64,000 bases of DNA, from the NCBI GenBank assembly GCA_945862315.1, contig CAMAXW010000002.1:1-64000 (forward strand), written 5' to 3'. Shown one piece after another: positions 45,313 to 54,103 of this stretch (positions are counted from its first letter, which is position 1; each line of letters opens with the position of its first letter). The DNA comes from Klebsiella pneumoniae (lineage in GTDB: Bacteria; Pseudomonadota; Gammaproteobacteria; Ga0077536). Under the pieces are notes generated by a model. The model saw nothing but the letters and a program-made list of their open reading frames with translations, was not told the DNA's origin and did no database searches. The position numbers and the translations under genes were made by a program.

Positions 45313-47355
45313 ATGGCCAACTATCCGCATCTGTTTTCACCTTGGCAACTGCGCAATACCGAAATCCGCAACAAAGTGGTGTTCCCGCCCACCTGCCCCA
45401 CGTGGGTCAGCGACCCGTGGAGTGGTTTGTTCACCGACATGGCGGTGGACTATTACGCGGAGCGCGCCAAAGGCGGCGTTGGACTCATCATCATCGGTGG
45501 CACGCACGTGCACCCCAGCTCGCTCGCGGCGCCACTGCTCATGCCGCAGCTCTACAACGACAACCAAATTGGCCCGCTGTCTAAAATTGCCGACGCCGTG
45601 CATCGCCATGGCGCGAAGCTCGCCATCCAACTGTGGCATTCGGGCGTGCGCGGGTTTCCTACCTATAAACAAGCCGCCGGTTTCGACCCCGACGCCACTT
45701 GGTACACGGTCAGTCCTAGCCAAGTGCCGCTGGGAGAATTCCCCGGGGCTTCAACCCCCAAAGCACTGGATGAGGCGGAAATCGAAGACATTCTGGCCGC
45801 CTATGGATCGGCTGCTGCACGCGCCATGGCGGCGGGTCTAGATGGCGTGGAACTGCATCTGTCGCACGGCTATTTGCCCTGGCAGTTTCTCTCCCCGCTG
45901 TACAACCAGCGCACGGACCGCTGGGGTGGTTCGTACGAAAACCGTCTGCGCTTCCCCTGCGAAGCGCTCACCCGTATGCGCGCCGCCATCGGCAGCCAAC
46001 CATTTCTGGGCTATCGGATTAACTCCACTTCTTTTTGGCCGGGCGATTTAGAAATCGACGCCGTGCGACAAATCGTGGGCGACATCGAAAAGCGCAACGA
46101 CATCGACTATGTGAACGTGTCGGCCGGCGTGCATCACACGTTCATTCATACGCCGATGGAATTTAAGGGCGGCTGGGAAAGCCCCTACGTTCGGCAAATT
46201 AAAGAAGTCTCCACCAAGCCCGTATTTTTGGTGGGACGGATCACCATGCCGGATGTGGCCGAACAGCTGCTGGCTGACAACACCGCCGATGCGATTTGTT
46301 TGGCGCGCCAATTATTTACCGATCCCGAATGGGCCAATAAAGCCCAAGCCGGCCAAGCAGACGATATTCGCGCCTGCGTGGCGGCTAATTTTTGCTGGAA
46401 AAGCGTCAGCCGCGGCGGGCGCGTGCAATGCGTCTACAACCCCACCGTGGGACGCGAAGGCCAGTGGGGCGCAGGCACGCTCTTAAAAGTCGCTGCGCCC
46501 AAACATGCGTTGGTGATCGGTGGCGGCCCGGCCGGTTTGGAGTACGCGCGGGTAGCCGCTGCCCGCGGCCATCGCGTGACGGTGTTGGAGGCCAGCGAAC
46601 ACACCGGTGGCCACGTGCGGGTGCATGCGCTGCTGCCCGCGCGCACGGAGTTCGGTGAAATCGGGCGGTGGTTGGCGCAGCAAGCCACTAAAAACGGCGC
46701 GATCATCCACACGGGCGAGGAAGTTCGGGAAGATAATCTCGAGGCCATTTTGGCGCGCTATCAACCCGATCACGTGGTCGTTGCCACCGGTTCCAAAGGC
46801 GCTGTCGACGGCTTTCAAGGTTGGACGGCGCGGGGCCTACCGGGCTGGGAAACCGGCAACTGTCTGACCTGGGAAGAGGTGATGATCAACCGGGACAAAA
46901 GCCCGCCGCGGTCATTTCCCGGCCATGCCGTGGTGATCGACGATCTCGGTGATGTCGCGGGGCCGCTCACGGCCGTGGCCTTGGCAGAGGCCGGCAGCAC
47001 GTCCGTCACACTGGTCACGCGCTGGCCGATGGTCGGCATGGAAACCCTGTTGGACGTGTATTTCGAGTGGATCATGCCGCGCGTGTACAAGGCGGGCGTG
47101 CGAATTCTCGCCGACCATTTCGTCAAGAAAATTGATGGCGAGAGCATCCAGCTCTATAACGTGCACCACGAAGCAGCCGAACTGACATTACCCGCCGATT
47201 GGATCGTTATGGCCACCGGCCGGCGTTCGGAAAATTCGCTCTTTCCCCTGCTGCAAGCGCGCGGCATTTCCACACAAATGATCGGCGACGCCACGGCGCC
47301 CCGCTACACCTATGAAGCGGTGTACGAAGGTCACCGCGCCGCCCGCAAACTCTAG
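45313..47355 (+). CDS. Old Yellow Enzyme/trimethylamine dehydrogenase-like flavoprotein
   Basis: 680 residues with an N-terminal FMN TIM barrel (1–370: NTEIRNKVVFPPTCPTWVSD, GVGLIIIGGTHVHPSS, NQRTDRWGGSYENRLRFPCE) and a C-terminal FAD/NAD pyridine-nucleotide domain (LVIGGGPAGLEYARVAAARG, VVATGSKG). Relatives include 2,4-dienoyl-CoA reductase, trimethylamine and histamine dehydrogenase, and NADH:flavin reductases acting on enones. The 4Fe-4S motif is altered: C-x2-C-x2-C-x11-C is read as C-V-A-A-N-F-C then x11-C, so the second cysteine is alanine. Three ligands remain. It is close to a DUF7064-like gene downstream (19 bases). Confidence 0.85.
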   Translation: MANYPHLFSPWQLRNTEIRNKVVFPPTCPTWVSDPWSGLFTDMAVDYYAERAKGGVGLIIIGGTHVHPSSLAAPLLMPQLYNDNQIGPLSKIADAVHRHGAKLAIQLWHSGVRGFPTYKQAAGFDPDATWYTVSPSQVPLGEFPGASTPKALDEAEIEDILAAYGSAAARAMAAGLDGVELHLSHGYLPWQFLSPLYNQRTDRWGGSYENRLRFPCEALTRMRAAIGSQPFLGYRINSTSFWPGDLEIDAVRQIVGDIEKRNDIDYVNVSAGVHHTFIHTPMEFKGGWESPYVRQIKEVSTKPVFLVGRITMPDVAEQLLADNTADAICLARQLFTDPEWANKAQAGQADDIRACVAANFCWKSVSRGGRVQCVYNPTVGREGQWGAGTLLKVAAPKHALVIGGGPAGLEYARVAAARGHRVTVLEASEHTGGHVRVHALLPARTEFGEIGRWLAQQATKNGAIIHTGEEVREDNLEAILARYQPDHVVVATGSKGAVDGFQGWTARGLPGWETGNCLTWEEVMINRDKSPPRSFPGHAVVIDDLGDVAGPLTAVALAEAGSTSVTLVTRWPMVGMETLLDVYFEWIMPRVYKAGVRILADHFVKKIDGESIQLYNVHHEAAELTLPADWIVMATGRRSENSLFPLLQARGISTQMIGDATAPRYTYEAVYEGHRAARKL

Positions 47356-47373
47356 GCAACAGGACTCGACCCC

Positions 47374-48333
47374 ATGCCCATCCTCGACCCCCAACACGAC
47401 TTCGGTCATGCCCACGAAGACTCACCGGACTGGAGCGAGTCTTACTATTTCAATGGTTACTCGCCGACGAGCAACGTGGGGTTTTTTGCGCGCATCGCCA
47501 TCCGACCGAACGAGCCGCACGTGGATGGCTTCATCACGCTGTGGCTGCCAGACGGCCGCAGCGTGCGGCTAGCCCACGCCAGCGCCACGGTCGTGCCCGA
47601 GGTGGGCAGCCCCACGGTGGCGTGTCTGCAGGCCGTGCGTGTCACCCCCATGATGACCTGGCACCTGCGCGGCAGCGGTCGCAGCGACGAGGGCTGCGCG
47701 GTACAGCTGGACCTCACGTTTAGCGCGCTCACCCCCGCCATCGGTGTCGATGCGCAAGGTCGACAGGTGAGCGCCGCGGCCGGTAGCGCGGTCTTGGGTT
47801 CCTTGGGGCACGGACACTTTGAACAGTCCGGGTGTTGGCAGGGTGAGGTGCAAGTAGACGGCGAACGCTGGATCGTGGAGGGCCGCGGCAACCGCGACAA
47901 ATCCTGGGGCCCGCGCCGCTCGGATGGCGCACACGGTATGCGCTACTGGCGCTGGTTCTCCATGAATTTTGGCGATGAGGTGCATTTGGGTGGCATTCGC
48001 GTGGGTTTTGATGACGCCGCCATGCAGCGCGGCTGGTTGTCTCGGCAGGGCGAGTTGGTGAGCCTGCGCGAACTGACCCTCACCACCCGGCTCGCCGCCG
48101 ATGGCCTGAGCCAAGCGCACGTCACCCTCCTCGCCCGCGACAAAACCGGCGACACCCACACCATCACCGGCGAAGTCCTACGCTGCGCGCCGCTCATCGC
48201 CCGCGGGCACGAGCATATGCTCATCGTAGAAGGGCTGACCCGCTGGCATTACCAAGGGCTGACCGGTTATGGCATTTGCGAATATGCCCACCAAACCGAC
48301 GCCGCGGGACGCCCGGTCGTGCCCATCGATTAA
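47374..48333 (+). CDS. DUF7064/DUF7065-like protein of unknown function
   Basis: 319 residues with a beta-rich pattern and no catalytic motif recognised. It resembles bacterial proteins annotated DUF7064/7065 with an AttH/hydroxyneurosporene-synthase-like lipocalin fold. Recognisable stretches are WIVEGRGNRDKSWGPRRSDG, RYWRWFSMNFGDEVHLGGIR and SESYYFNGYSP. It follows the flavoprotein by 19 bases and is probably cotranscribed, suggesting a role in the same pathway or in binding a hydrophobic compound. The assignment rests on memory of the family, so is tentative. Confidence 0.6.
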   Translation: MPILDPQHDFGHAHEDSPDWSESYYFNGYSPTSNVGFFARIAIRPNEPHVDGFITLWLPDGRSVRLAHASATVVPEVGSPTVACLQAVRVTPMMTWHLRGSGRSDEGCAVQLDLTFSALTPAIGVDAQGRQVSAAAGSAVLGSLGHGHFEQSGCWQGEVQVDGERWIVEGRGNRDKSWGPRRSDGAHGMRYWRWFSMNFGDEVHLGGIRVGFDDAAMQRGWLSRQGELVSLRELTLTTRLAADGLSQAHVTLLARDKTGDTHTITGEVLRCAPLIARGHEHMLIVEGLTRWHYQGLTGYGICEYAHQTDAAGRPVVPID

Positions 48334-48369
48334 ACCCACGTGAACGCCGCCGCGCAAAAGCCCGCCGCC

Positions 48370-49035
48370 TCAGCCTGGCGGCCGCGCCGCGGCTTCAAAC
48401 TCCTGCGCGGCGACCAAGGTTTGCGGGTGATGCAATAACGTCTCCACCAACGGTGGGGCGAGCGTAAAAGTCTGCAGGCCCGCGCCGGCCAGCCGGCTTA
48501 AATCGGTGACGTCCCGCAGGCTGGCCACCAACACCCGCAGACTGGACCCCGCCCCGGTGACCACCCGTTGCATCGCAATGACCTCGGCATGGCCATCGCG
48601 TCCGGCATCGCAAATCCGCCCGAGATAGGGCGCGGCGTAATCCGCCCCGAGCGCTGCGGCCACCAGCATCTGGCTGGCGTCAAAACAGGCGGTAAACGTC
48701 ACCCGCACGCCGAGTGCCAGCAGCCGACCTGCCGCCAGGCTGCCCGCATGGGTAATGGGGAGTTTTACACACACCCGTGGCGGGTCGATCGCGGCCAAGG
48801 CTTGGCCGCAGGCGTAATAGGCCTCGGCGCTGTCACCCCAAGCCTGCAAATGAATTTCGCGGGCGCCCAGCCCGGCGGCCTCGTGGGTTAGCGCGCGCAA
48901 ACTCGCCACAGAACTGGCGAGCCCGGCGCGCCGCAGCAGCGTGGGATTGGTAGTGACTCCGTAGAACAACCCGCTGGGCAGCCATTCGCGCCAATGCGTG
49001 GCGTTGGCCGAGTCCAAAAAAAGCCGCAGGCTCAT
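48370..49035 (-). CDS. Short transaldolase/fructose-6-phosphate aldolase-like protein
   Basis: 221 residues, the length of FSA/TalC-type aldolases. The start is LRLFLDSANATHWREWL, then GVTTNPTLLRRAG (typical for transaldolases). The Schiff-base Lys is in VCVKLPITHAG, followed by GVRVTFTACFDASQMLVAA. The usual catalytic partner residues appear kept. These enzymes transfer dihydroxyacetone units or cleave fructose 6-phosphate; substrate is unproven. ATG at 49035 is chosen; it lies downstream of the FMN glutamate-synthase-like gene on the same strand. Confidence 0.85.
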   Translation of the reverse strand: MSLRLFLDSANATHWREWLPSGLFYGVTTNPTLLRRAGLASSVASLRALTHEAAGLGAREIHLQAWGDSAEAYYACGQALAAIDPPRVCVKLPITHAGSLAAGRLLALGVRVTFTACFDASQMLVAAALGADYAAPYLGRICDAGRDGHAEVIAMQRVVTGAGSSLRVLVASLRDVTDLSRLAGAGLQTFTLAPPLVETLLHHPQTLVAAQEFEAAARPPG

Positions 49036-49048
49036 GGCAACACCACGG

Positions 49049-50698
49049 CTATGCCCGCGCGTGGGAGCGCAGCACATAGTCGGGTGCGACGAAACTATCG
49101 ATGTGCGAGGTCTCCCAGAAAACTTTGAACACTGGGTGATCAGGCACTGACTCGAGCAACTCACCCGGTCTCACCCAGCCGTAAAGCGCAGCCAAAGACC
49201 GCACTTCGGTGGAGGACACACGGCGAACGATGTGCTCGGGTCCCAACTCCTGAGGCTCGGAAAGCCCCGCGGCAGACATCAGCTCTCGCAACGCATGTAG
49301 CGTATTGGTGTGCAGTTGGAATACCCGCTCGGCTTTATCCGGCACCACCAAAGCGCGCATGCGCGCGGGGTCTTGGCTGGTCACGCCCGTGGGACACCGG
49401 CCCGTGTGGCAGGTCTGCGCTTGCAAACAGCCCAGCGCAAACATAAAACCGCGCGCCGCGTTACACCAGTCGGCACCCACGGCCAGCGTGCGTGCGATGT
49501 CGAAGGCGGTGACTATTTTGCCCGCAGCGCCAATTTTTACCCGCTGGCGCAGATTGGTGCCCACCAGCGTGTTATGCACCAGCATCAGCCCCTCGCGCAA
49601 CGGTGCCCCCACGTGGTCAGTGAACTCCAAAGGCGCTGCGCCGGTGCCGCCTTCCCCGCCGTCCACCACCACAAAATCCGGGGTAATGCCGCTCGCCAGC
49701 ATCGCCTTCACCACGCCAAACCATTCCCATGGATGGCCAATCGCAAGCTTGATACCCACGGGCTTACCGCCGGAGAGTTCGCGCAACTTCGCGACGAACT
49801 CGAGTAACTCCAGAGGATTGGAAAAAGCCGAGTGACGGGCCGGTGACAGGCAATCGACGCCCTCCGGGACGCCCCGCGCAGCAGCGATTTCGGCGGTTAC
49901 TTTGGCCCCGGGCAAAACACCCCCATGGCCCGGCTTGGCACCTTGGGAGAGTTTGATTTCGATCATTCTGACTTGGTCTTCGACCGCCTGTTCCTGAAAG
50001 CGCACCGGGTCAAAGTGGCCTTGTTGATCGCGGCAGCCAAAATAACCCGAGCCGATTTCCCACACCAAGTCACCCCCAGCCACACGGTGATAGCGCGACA
50101 CCGAACCCTCGCCCGTGTCGTGATAGAACCTGCCGCGCCGCGCCCCTTCGTTGAGCGCCAGAATGGCGTTGGAGGACAAGGCACCAAAGCTCATGGCCGA
50201 AATATTAAACACGCTCGCCGCGTACGGTTTGCTGCAAGTCGCCTCGCCCACGGTCACCCGGAAATCGTGGCTGGCAATGCTAGTTGGCATCAGCGAGTGA
50301 TTAATCCACTCGTAGTGGGGGGCGTAGACATCGAGCTGCGTCCCAAAGGGGCGCTTATCGGGTACGCCCTTGGCGCGCTGGTAAATAATGGAGCGTTGCG
50401 CCCGTGAGTAGGGCAGCTCTTCGGTATCGGCTTCGATGAAATATTGGCGAATCTCCGGCCGGATGAACTCGAAGAAAAACCGGAAATGGGCCAGCAGCGG
50501 ATAATTACGGCGGATGGCATGGTGCGGCTGTTGAAAATCAACCCAGCCCACCAGCGTGAGTGCCGCCAAAATCCCTGCCAGCCACAGCCAATCGGCATCT
50601 TGGGTCGCCAGCCCCAGACTCAGCACGGCGCCCAAGCCGCACAGTGCCCAAGTCCAGAATCGCTGCGGAAGAATGGCCTCGAGGGTGGTCAGCATCAT
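49049..50698 (-). CDS. FMN-binding glutamate synthase-like protein
   Basis: 549 residues: an N-terminal membrane segment pair (FWTWALCGLGAVLSLGLAT, WLAGILAALTLVGWV), then the central/FMN synthase domain of glutamate synthase large subunit. Evidence is NISAMSFGALSSNAILALNE, FVVVDGGEGGTGAAPLEFTD and the 3Fe-4S motif C-x5-C-x4-C (CLQAQTCHTGRCPTG). The amidotransferase and GXGXG domains of GltB are absent. Stand-alone proteins of this family are widespread in proteobacteria, with function unknown. Two adjacent ATGs occur at the start. Confidence 0.88.
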   Translation of the reverse strand: MMLTTLEAILPQRFWTWALCGLGAVLSLGLATQDADWLWLAGILAALTLVGWVDFQQPHHAIRRNYPLLAHFRFFFEFIRPEIRQYFIEADTEELPYSRAQRSIIYQRAKGVPDKRPFGTQLDVYAPHYEWINHSLMPTSIASHDFRVTVGEATCSKPYAASVFNISAMSFGALSSNAILALNEGARRGRFYHDTGEGSVSRYHRVAGGDLVWEIGSGYFGCRDQQGHFDPVRFQEQAVEDQVRMIEIKLSQGAKPGHGGVLPGAKVTAEIAAARGVPEGVDCLSPARHSAFSNPLELLEFVAKLRELSGGKPVGIKLAIGHPWEWFGVVKAMLASGITPDFVVVDGGEGGTGAAPLEFTDHVGAPLREGLMLVHNTLVGTNLRQRVKIGAAGKIVTAFDIARTLAVGADWCNAARGFMFALGCLQAQTCHTGRCPTGVTSQDPARMRALVVPDKAERVFQLHTNTLHALRELMSAAGLSEPQELGPEHIVRRVSSTEVRSLAALYGWVRPGELLESVPDHPVFKVFWETSHIDSFVAPDYVLRSHARA

Positions 50699-50899
50699 GT
50701 CACCTGAAGTTAGCTTGGGGTGCCCGCATCATAGCGCGGGCTGGCGCCGTCCAGCGTCTGACTTTTGGGGTGCGCGAGCGATGGACTATTTGCCGGCCAC
50801 CGGCCCATTTTTTTTGGCGCCCAGCAGTCACGTAAGAATAGCCGCGCGGGCCGCTAGAGGACTAGAGTGAACCTCGTCATCTTCAAAGGAGATCATCGC

Positions 50900-51466
50900 G
50901 TGCAGATTCCACTTGAGATTACTTTTCGCAACGTCGATCACTCGGTAGCTTTAGAGGCTCGCGTGCGCACGCTCGCCAACAAACTAGAACGCTACTGCGA
51001 CCACATCACCCGCTGCCGAGTGGTGGTCGAACAATTGCATCGACACCACCAACACGGTAACCACTACCACGTTCGCGTCGACGTCACCGTGCCAACCCAA
51101 GAGTTGGTCGCCAATCGCGAACCCGCCGGCAACCATGCGCACGTGGATGTTTATGTCGCGCTACGCGATGCCTTCGACGCCATGCGTCGGCAGCTACAAG
51201 ATTACCGCCAGCGCCAGCGTGGGGAAGTCAAAACACATGCCACCCTGCCCGACGGCCACGTGGCGGAGCTCTATCCCAAAAAAGACTTTGGTCGCATCAC
51301 CACGGTCGACGGTCGGCTTATTTATTTTCATCGCAACAGCGTGATAGAAGGCAATTTTGATGCCTTAACAACGGGCGACGAAGTGGAGTTTTCCGAAGAG
51401 TTAGGCGATGAGGGTCCGCAAGCTAGCGCGGTGAGAATTACCGGGCGGCGCACGGGCGACGATTAA
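50900..51466 (+). CDS. HPF/RaiA ribosome-associated domain fused to cold-shock domain
   Basis: 188 residues. Residues 1–100 resemble the ribosome hibernation S30AE (HPF/RaiA) fold (ITFRNVDHSVALEARVRTLA, HVRVDVTVPTQELVANREP). The C-terminal 60 residues read as a cold-shock-like nucleic-acid domain (HVAELYPKKDFGRITTVDG, GDEVEFSEELGDEGPQASAV). The start is GTG at 50900 because AAAGGAG lies 8 bases before it; an upstream in-frame GTG at 50867 has no such site. This fused architecture is known in proteobacteria; it may link ribosome protection with RNA binding. Confidence 0.85.
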   Translation: MQIPLEITFRNVDHSVALEARVRTLANKLERYCDHITRCRVVVEQLHRHHQHGNHYHVRVDVTVPTQELVANREPAGNHAHVDVYVALRDAFDAMRRQLQDYRQRQRGEVKTHATLPDGHVAELYPKKDFGRITTVDGRLIYFHRNSVIEGNFDALTTGDEVEFSEELGDEGPQASAVRITGRRTGDD

Positions 51467-51490
51467 ATAATTTAATCCCAAAATTTTGGT

Positions 51491-51533
51491 GGCAGGTCTT
51501 GCGTTTGATATTTAAATGGACGCAAGACCTGCC
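51491..51533. repeat. 14-bp perfect inverted repeat
   Basis: GGCAGGTCTTGCGT at 51491–51504 and its exact complement at 51520–51533 flank a 15-base AT-rich loop. A T-run follows at 51546–51554. It is much longer than needed for termination. It may be a terminator stem for the ribosome-associated gene, an operator, or the end of a small decayed element. Confidence 0.7.
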
Positions 51534-51564
51534 CCAATCTTCTGGTTTTTTTTTGACGCACAAA

Positions 51565-51592
51565 CCTCGGCAACAGCCTGAGGATTTTTTTT
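51565..51592 (+). terminator. Intrinsic terminator after HPF-cold-shock gene
   Basis: CCTCGG and CTGAGG form a 6-bp stem (one G-T wobble) with a 7-base loop, directly followed by an A and eight T residues. It is a textbook Rho-independent shape about 100 bases downstream of the gene end. Confidence 0.75.
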
Positions 51593-51799
51593 ACCCAAAT
51601 ACGCCGCAAGGTTCGCGCTGGTGCTGGAAGCCGGATCAACGATCCACCTACCACCGGTGGTTCTCCACCCGGTGAGAGCCCATGGGCGGGGCTAAGACCT
51701 GCCCTGTGTCAAGGTGACCTGCGAAAATTATTGACCCCACGAGGCCGCCCACGCTGTGGCACCATGCTGACTTAACGGGGAGCAACCAGGAGAAAAAAA

Positions 51800-52636
51800 A
51801 TGACCATCGAAGCAACTGACATCAAACACAACTACATCACCATTGGCGAGGCGCGTGCCATGAGTGGTTTACGCATGGTGCTGGGAGCCTACGCCATCCC
51901 TGGGCCGTGGCGGGAATCCTGCAAAGGGGTGTACTACGTCAAAGGGCTCCAATACACGCCGGTTAAAACCGCGAATGCTGACGCCTCGGACCTCGCGATC
52001 GGCATGAATGCCTCGCAGAGCGAGCTGCTGGAATGGACCGGGCAGAGCAGCGCGCCGGTGGTGGCGTGGAACGACGAGCGCCCGCGCGCTAACTGGATCG
52101 ACCAACTCCACCTCGCCGAGCGCCTCAACCCGGCGCCGGCACTCATTCCCAGCGATACCGAAGAACGCATCCGGATGTTCGGTTTGGCCAATGAATTGCT
52201 GGGCGAAGGCGGGTTGGTGTGGGTAAAACGTTTGCTGATGGTCCACGACCCGTTGCAGACACTGCCGCTGGATGATCCGCAGCGCGCGTTTTTTAGTTTT
52301 TTGGGTGAGAAATATGGCTATACGCCCGCAGCGGCGGAACACGCGGCGTTACTCATTACCGACATCCTGACCCGTTTCGGTGCCCAGCTCGCCGCGCAAC
52401 ACAGCGCCGGCAAGCGCTATCTCATTGGCGACAAACTCAGCGCGCTGGACATCTATTGGGCGGCCTGCAGCTGCATCCTCTCGCCCCTAACCCCGGATCT
52501 CTGCCCTATGGCTGACGGCTTTCGGGGGGTCTACGGCAACCGCGATGCGCGCATCGCTGCCGCCCTCACGCCAGCCTTGCTCGCGCATCGGGATTTTATC
52601 TACACAACCCATCTCGAACTGCCGGTGGTGTTCTAG
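51800..52636 (+). CDS. Glutathione S-transferase-like protein
   Basis: 278 residues with an N-terminal thioredoxin-like part (YNYITIGEA-type start, GVYYVKGLQYTPVKT, APVVAWNDERPRANWID) and a helical C-terminal GST domain (RYLIGDKLSALDIYWAACSC). The SxS/T and proline positions of classical GSTs are weak. AGGAG precedes the ATG at 51800. Function may be detoxification or non-catalytic; no substrate is implied. Confidence 0.7.
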   Translation: MTIEATDIKHNYITIGEARAMSGLRMVLGAYAIPGPWRESCKGVYYVKGLQYTPVKTANADASDLAIGMNASQSELLEWTGQSSAPVVAWNDERPRANWIDQLHLAERLNPAPALIPSDTEERIRMFGLANELLGEGGLVWVKRLLMVHDPLQTLPLDDPQRAFFSFLGEKYGYTPAAAEHAALLITDILTRFGAQLAAQHSAGKRYLIGDKLSALDIYWAACSCILSPLTPDLCPMADGFRGVYGNRDARIAAALTPALLAHRDFIYTTHLELPVVF

Positions 52637-52680
52637 CAACTGCCGAGGGGCGGCGGCGCGCGACTGGGGTACACTCAGCC

Positions 52681-53124
52681 ATGGAAAACTCCCCACCGCG
52701 CCGCGTGCGCTCCCTCACCGATGCTCACATCACCGAACTCCTCACCGGCCTGTCGCGGCCGGTGAAACTCGCCTCACTCTCGCCGCACGGATACCCGCTG
52801 ATTTCCACGCTGTGGTTTGTGTACGAGCAAGAAAAATTCTGGTGCATTACGCAGTCGCAGACCTTGATGCGGCGGAATTTGGCGGCCAACCCACGCTGTG
52901 CGTTTGAAATCACGCTACCCGGCGGGCGCTACAAGCTGCTGCGCGGCCAAGGCGACGCCAGCTTGGATTTGGCCGATGGTGCGCGGGTCACCAATTTGAT
53001 GATCGAGCGTTATCTAGACGACCCGCAAGGCCCGGTGGCCGCCAAGCTGCGCGCGCAGATTCCTACCGAATATGCCATTTGCATCACCCCGCGCTGGGTA
53101 CGCGGGCACCGCGGCGGCGGTTAA
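52681..53124 (+). CDS. Pyridoxamine 5'-phosphate oxidase-fold protein
   Basis: 147-residue PPOX/FMN-binding split-barrel protein (PVKLASLSPHGYPLISTLWF, FWCITQSQTLMRRNLAANPR, FEITLPGGRYKLLRGQGDAS). Small PPOX-fold proteins bind FMN or F420 and reduce varied substrates; which applies here is unclear. It converges with the second PPOX gene, overlapping by 4 bases. Confidence 0.8.
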   Translation: MENSPPRRVRSLTDAHITELLTGLSRPVKLASLSPHGYPLISTLWFVYEQEKFWCITQSQTLMRRNLAANPRCAFEITLPGGRYKLLRGQGDASLDLADGARVTNLMIERYLDDPQGPVAAKLRAQIPTEYAICITPRWVRGHRGGG

Positions 53125-53651
53125 GTGCTGCCGCTCATACGGCGGCGAAAATCCCAACTCGTCACACGCAACGGGGTAATTTCCACGATGACCTCCGTCG
53201 CAAGGCGCGATAGCAGCCAGTGACGTAGCGATTGATCGCGCCCGGCGAGATAGCGATCAGCCAGCGTGCCCAGCAATTCCCCCGCATCTTCGCGCAGAAT
53301 CCGCGCCACACCCTGCCCGGATATCCCGTAATAAGGGGGGGCACTCACCGCCACTTCGAAACCCATCTTGGGATTAGCCTGAAGGTGCCGACACACCAGC
53401 GCGTCTTGTTGGGTACAACAGTACAAACGCCCGTTGAGATGGCGGAACCACAGCGAGGTGATGTGCGGAAAGCCCTCGGCATTCAGTGACGACACCCGCA
53501 TGGGCAGAGTGGATTCATCGAGGAAAGCCTCGATCTGGGCGACTGTCCAGCGGCTTTTAGCGCTGATCACCGCACTGAGGAGATGAGGGTCTGCAGTTGC
53601 GTACATAGAGGCGGCTGACTCGGTTGGGGGAATTACTAGCGACCGTAACAT
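53121..53651 (-). CDS. Second pyridoxamine 5'-phosphate oxidase-fold protein
   Basis: 176 residues; PPOX fold (LPMRVSSLNAEGFPHITSLW, LYCCTQQDALVCRHLQANPK, MGFEVAVSAPPYYGISGQGV). ATG at 53651 is chosen because GGAGG lies 6 bases before it; a later ATG (53606) has no such site. It shares the fold with the convergent gene but is more divergent, so it is probably not a recent duplicate. Confidence 0.8.
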   Translation of the reverse strand: MLRSLVIPPTESAASMYATADPHLLSAVISAKSRWTVAQIEAFLDESTLPMRVSSLNAEGFPHITSLWFRHLNGRLYCCTQQDALVCRHLQANPKMGFEVAVSAPPYYGISGQGVARILREDAGELLGTLADRYLAGRDQSLRHWLLSRLATEVIVEITPLRVTSWDFRRRMSGST

Positions 53652-53776
53652 AATGCCTCCCCCGGCGGACCCCGCCACAACAGCGCGCCACCGAGTACCG
53701 GGCGATGGCGGTGCGCCATCTGGCAGCGAGGTGCGTAGGATAGAGGTCGGCTTTTTATTGCATCCAGGAGAAACCC

Positions 53777-54103
53777 ATGAAAAAAATGCCCTATCGCGCT
53801 ACCACCGCCACCGGCGAGATCTTTGACATTGAGTTCCCGCTGCACCCGCATACCGCCTCGGCGGTGTGCGTCCAGCAACTGCTGCAGGCGCTGCTGGCGA
53901 GTTTGAGTCAGGAAATCGCGATCCTGCCCAAGGTCGCCAATGGCGATGTGCTACAGGCACTCGCGATGGCGATGGCCGTGCGCGCGGGCATCATTCACGC
54001 GCCGCAGGCACTGGTGGACGAGCAAGCACGGGGGTTACTCGACGTTGCATTGCAGGCCATGACACAGGCCGTGCAGGTGGGGCCGGCCGCCGGACACGCC
54101 TAA
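53777..54103 (+). CDS. Hypothetical protein, 108 aa
   Basis: Small soluble protein beginning KKMPYRATTATGEIFDIEFP, with a helical remainder rich in Ala, Gln and Leu. AGGAG precedes the ATG at 53777. No family was recognised. It stands alone between a PPOX gene and the GGDEF/EAL gene. Codon pattern looks real. Confidence 0.6.
   Translation: MKKMPYRATTATGEIFDIEFPLHPHTASAVCVQQLLQALLASLSQEIAILPKVANGDVLQALAMAMAVRAGIIHAPQALVDEQARGLLDVALQAMTQAVQVGPAAGHA

Larger units (their letters stand above)
51467..51799. other. 333-bp spacer with stem-loops
   Basis: Besides the long inverted repeat and terminator, the spacer has GGATC-AAC-GATCC (51633–51645) and CCACCGGTGG (51651–51660). No gene is supported. 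The AGGAG before 51800 belongs to the GST-like gene. Confidence 0.5.
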
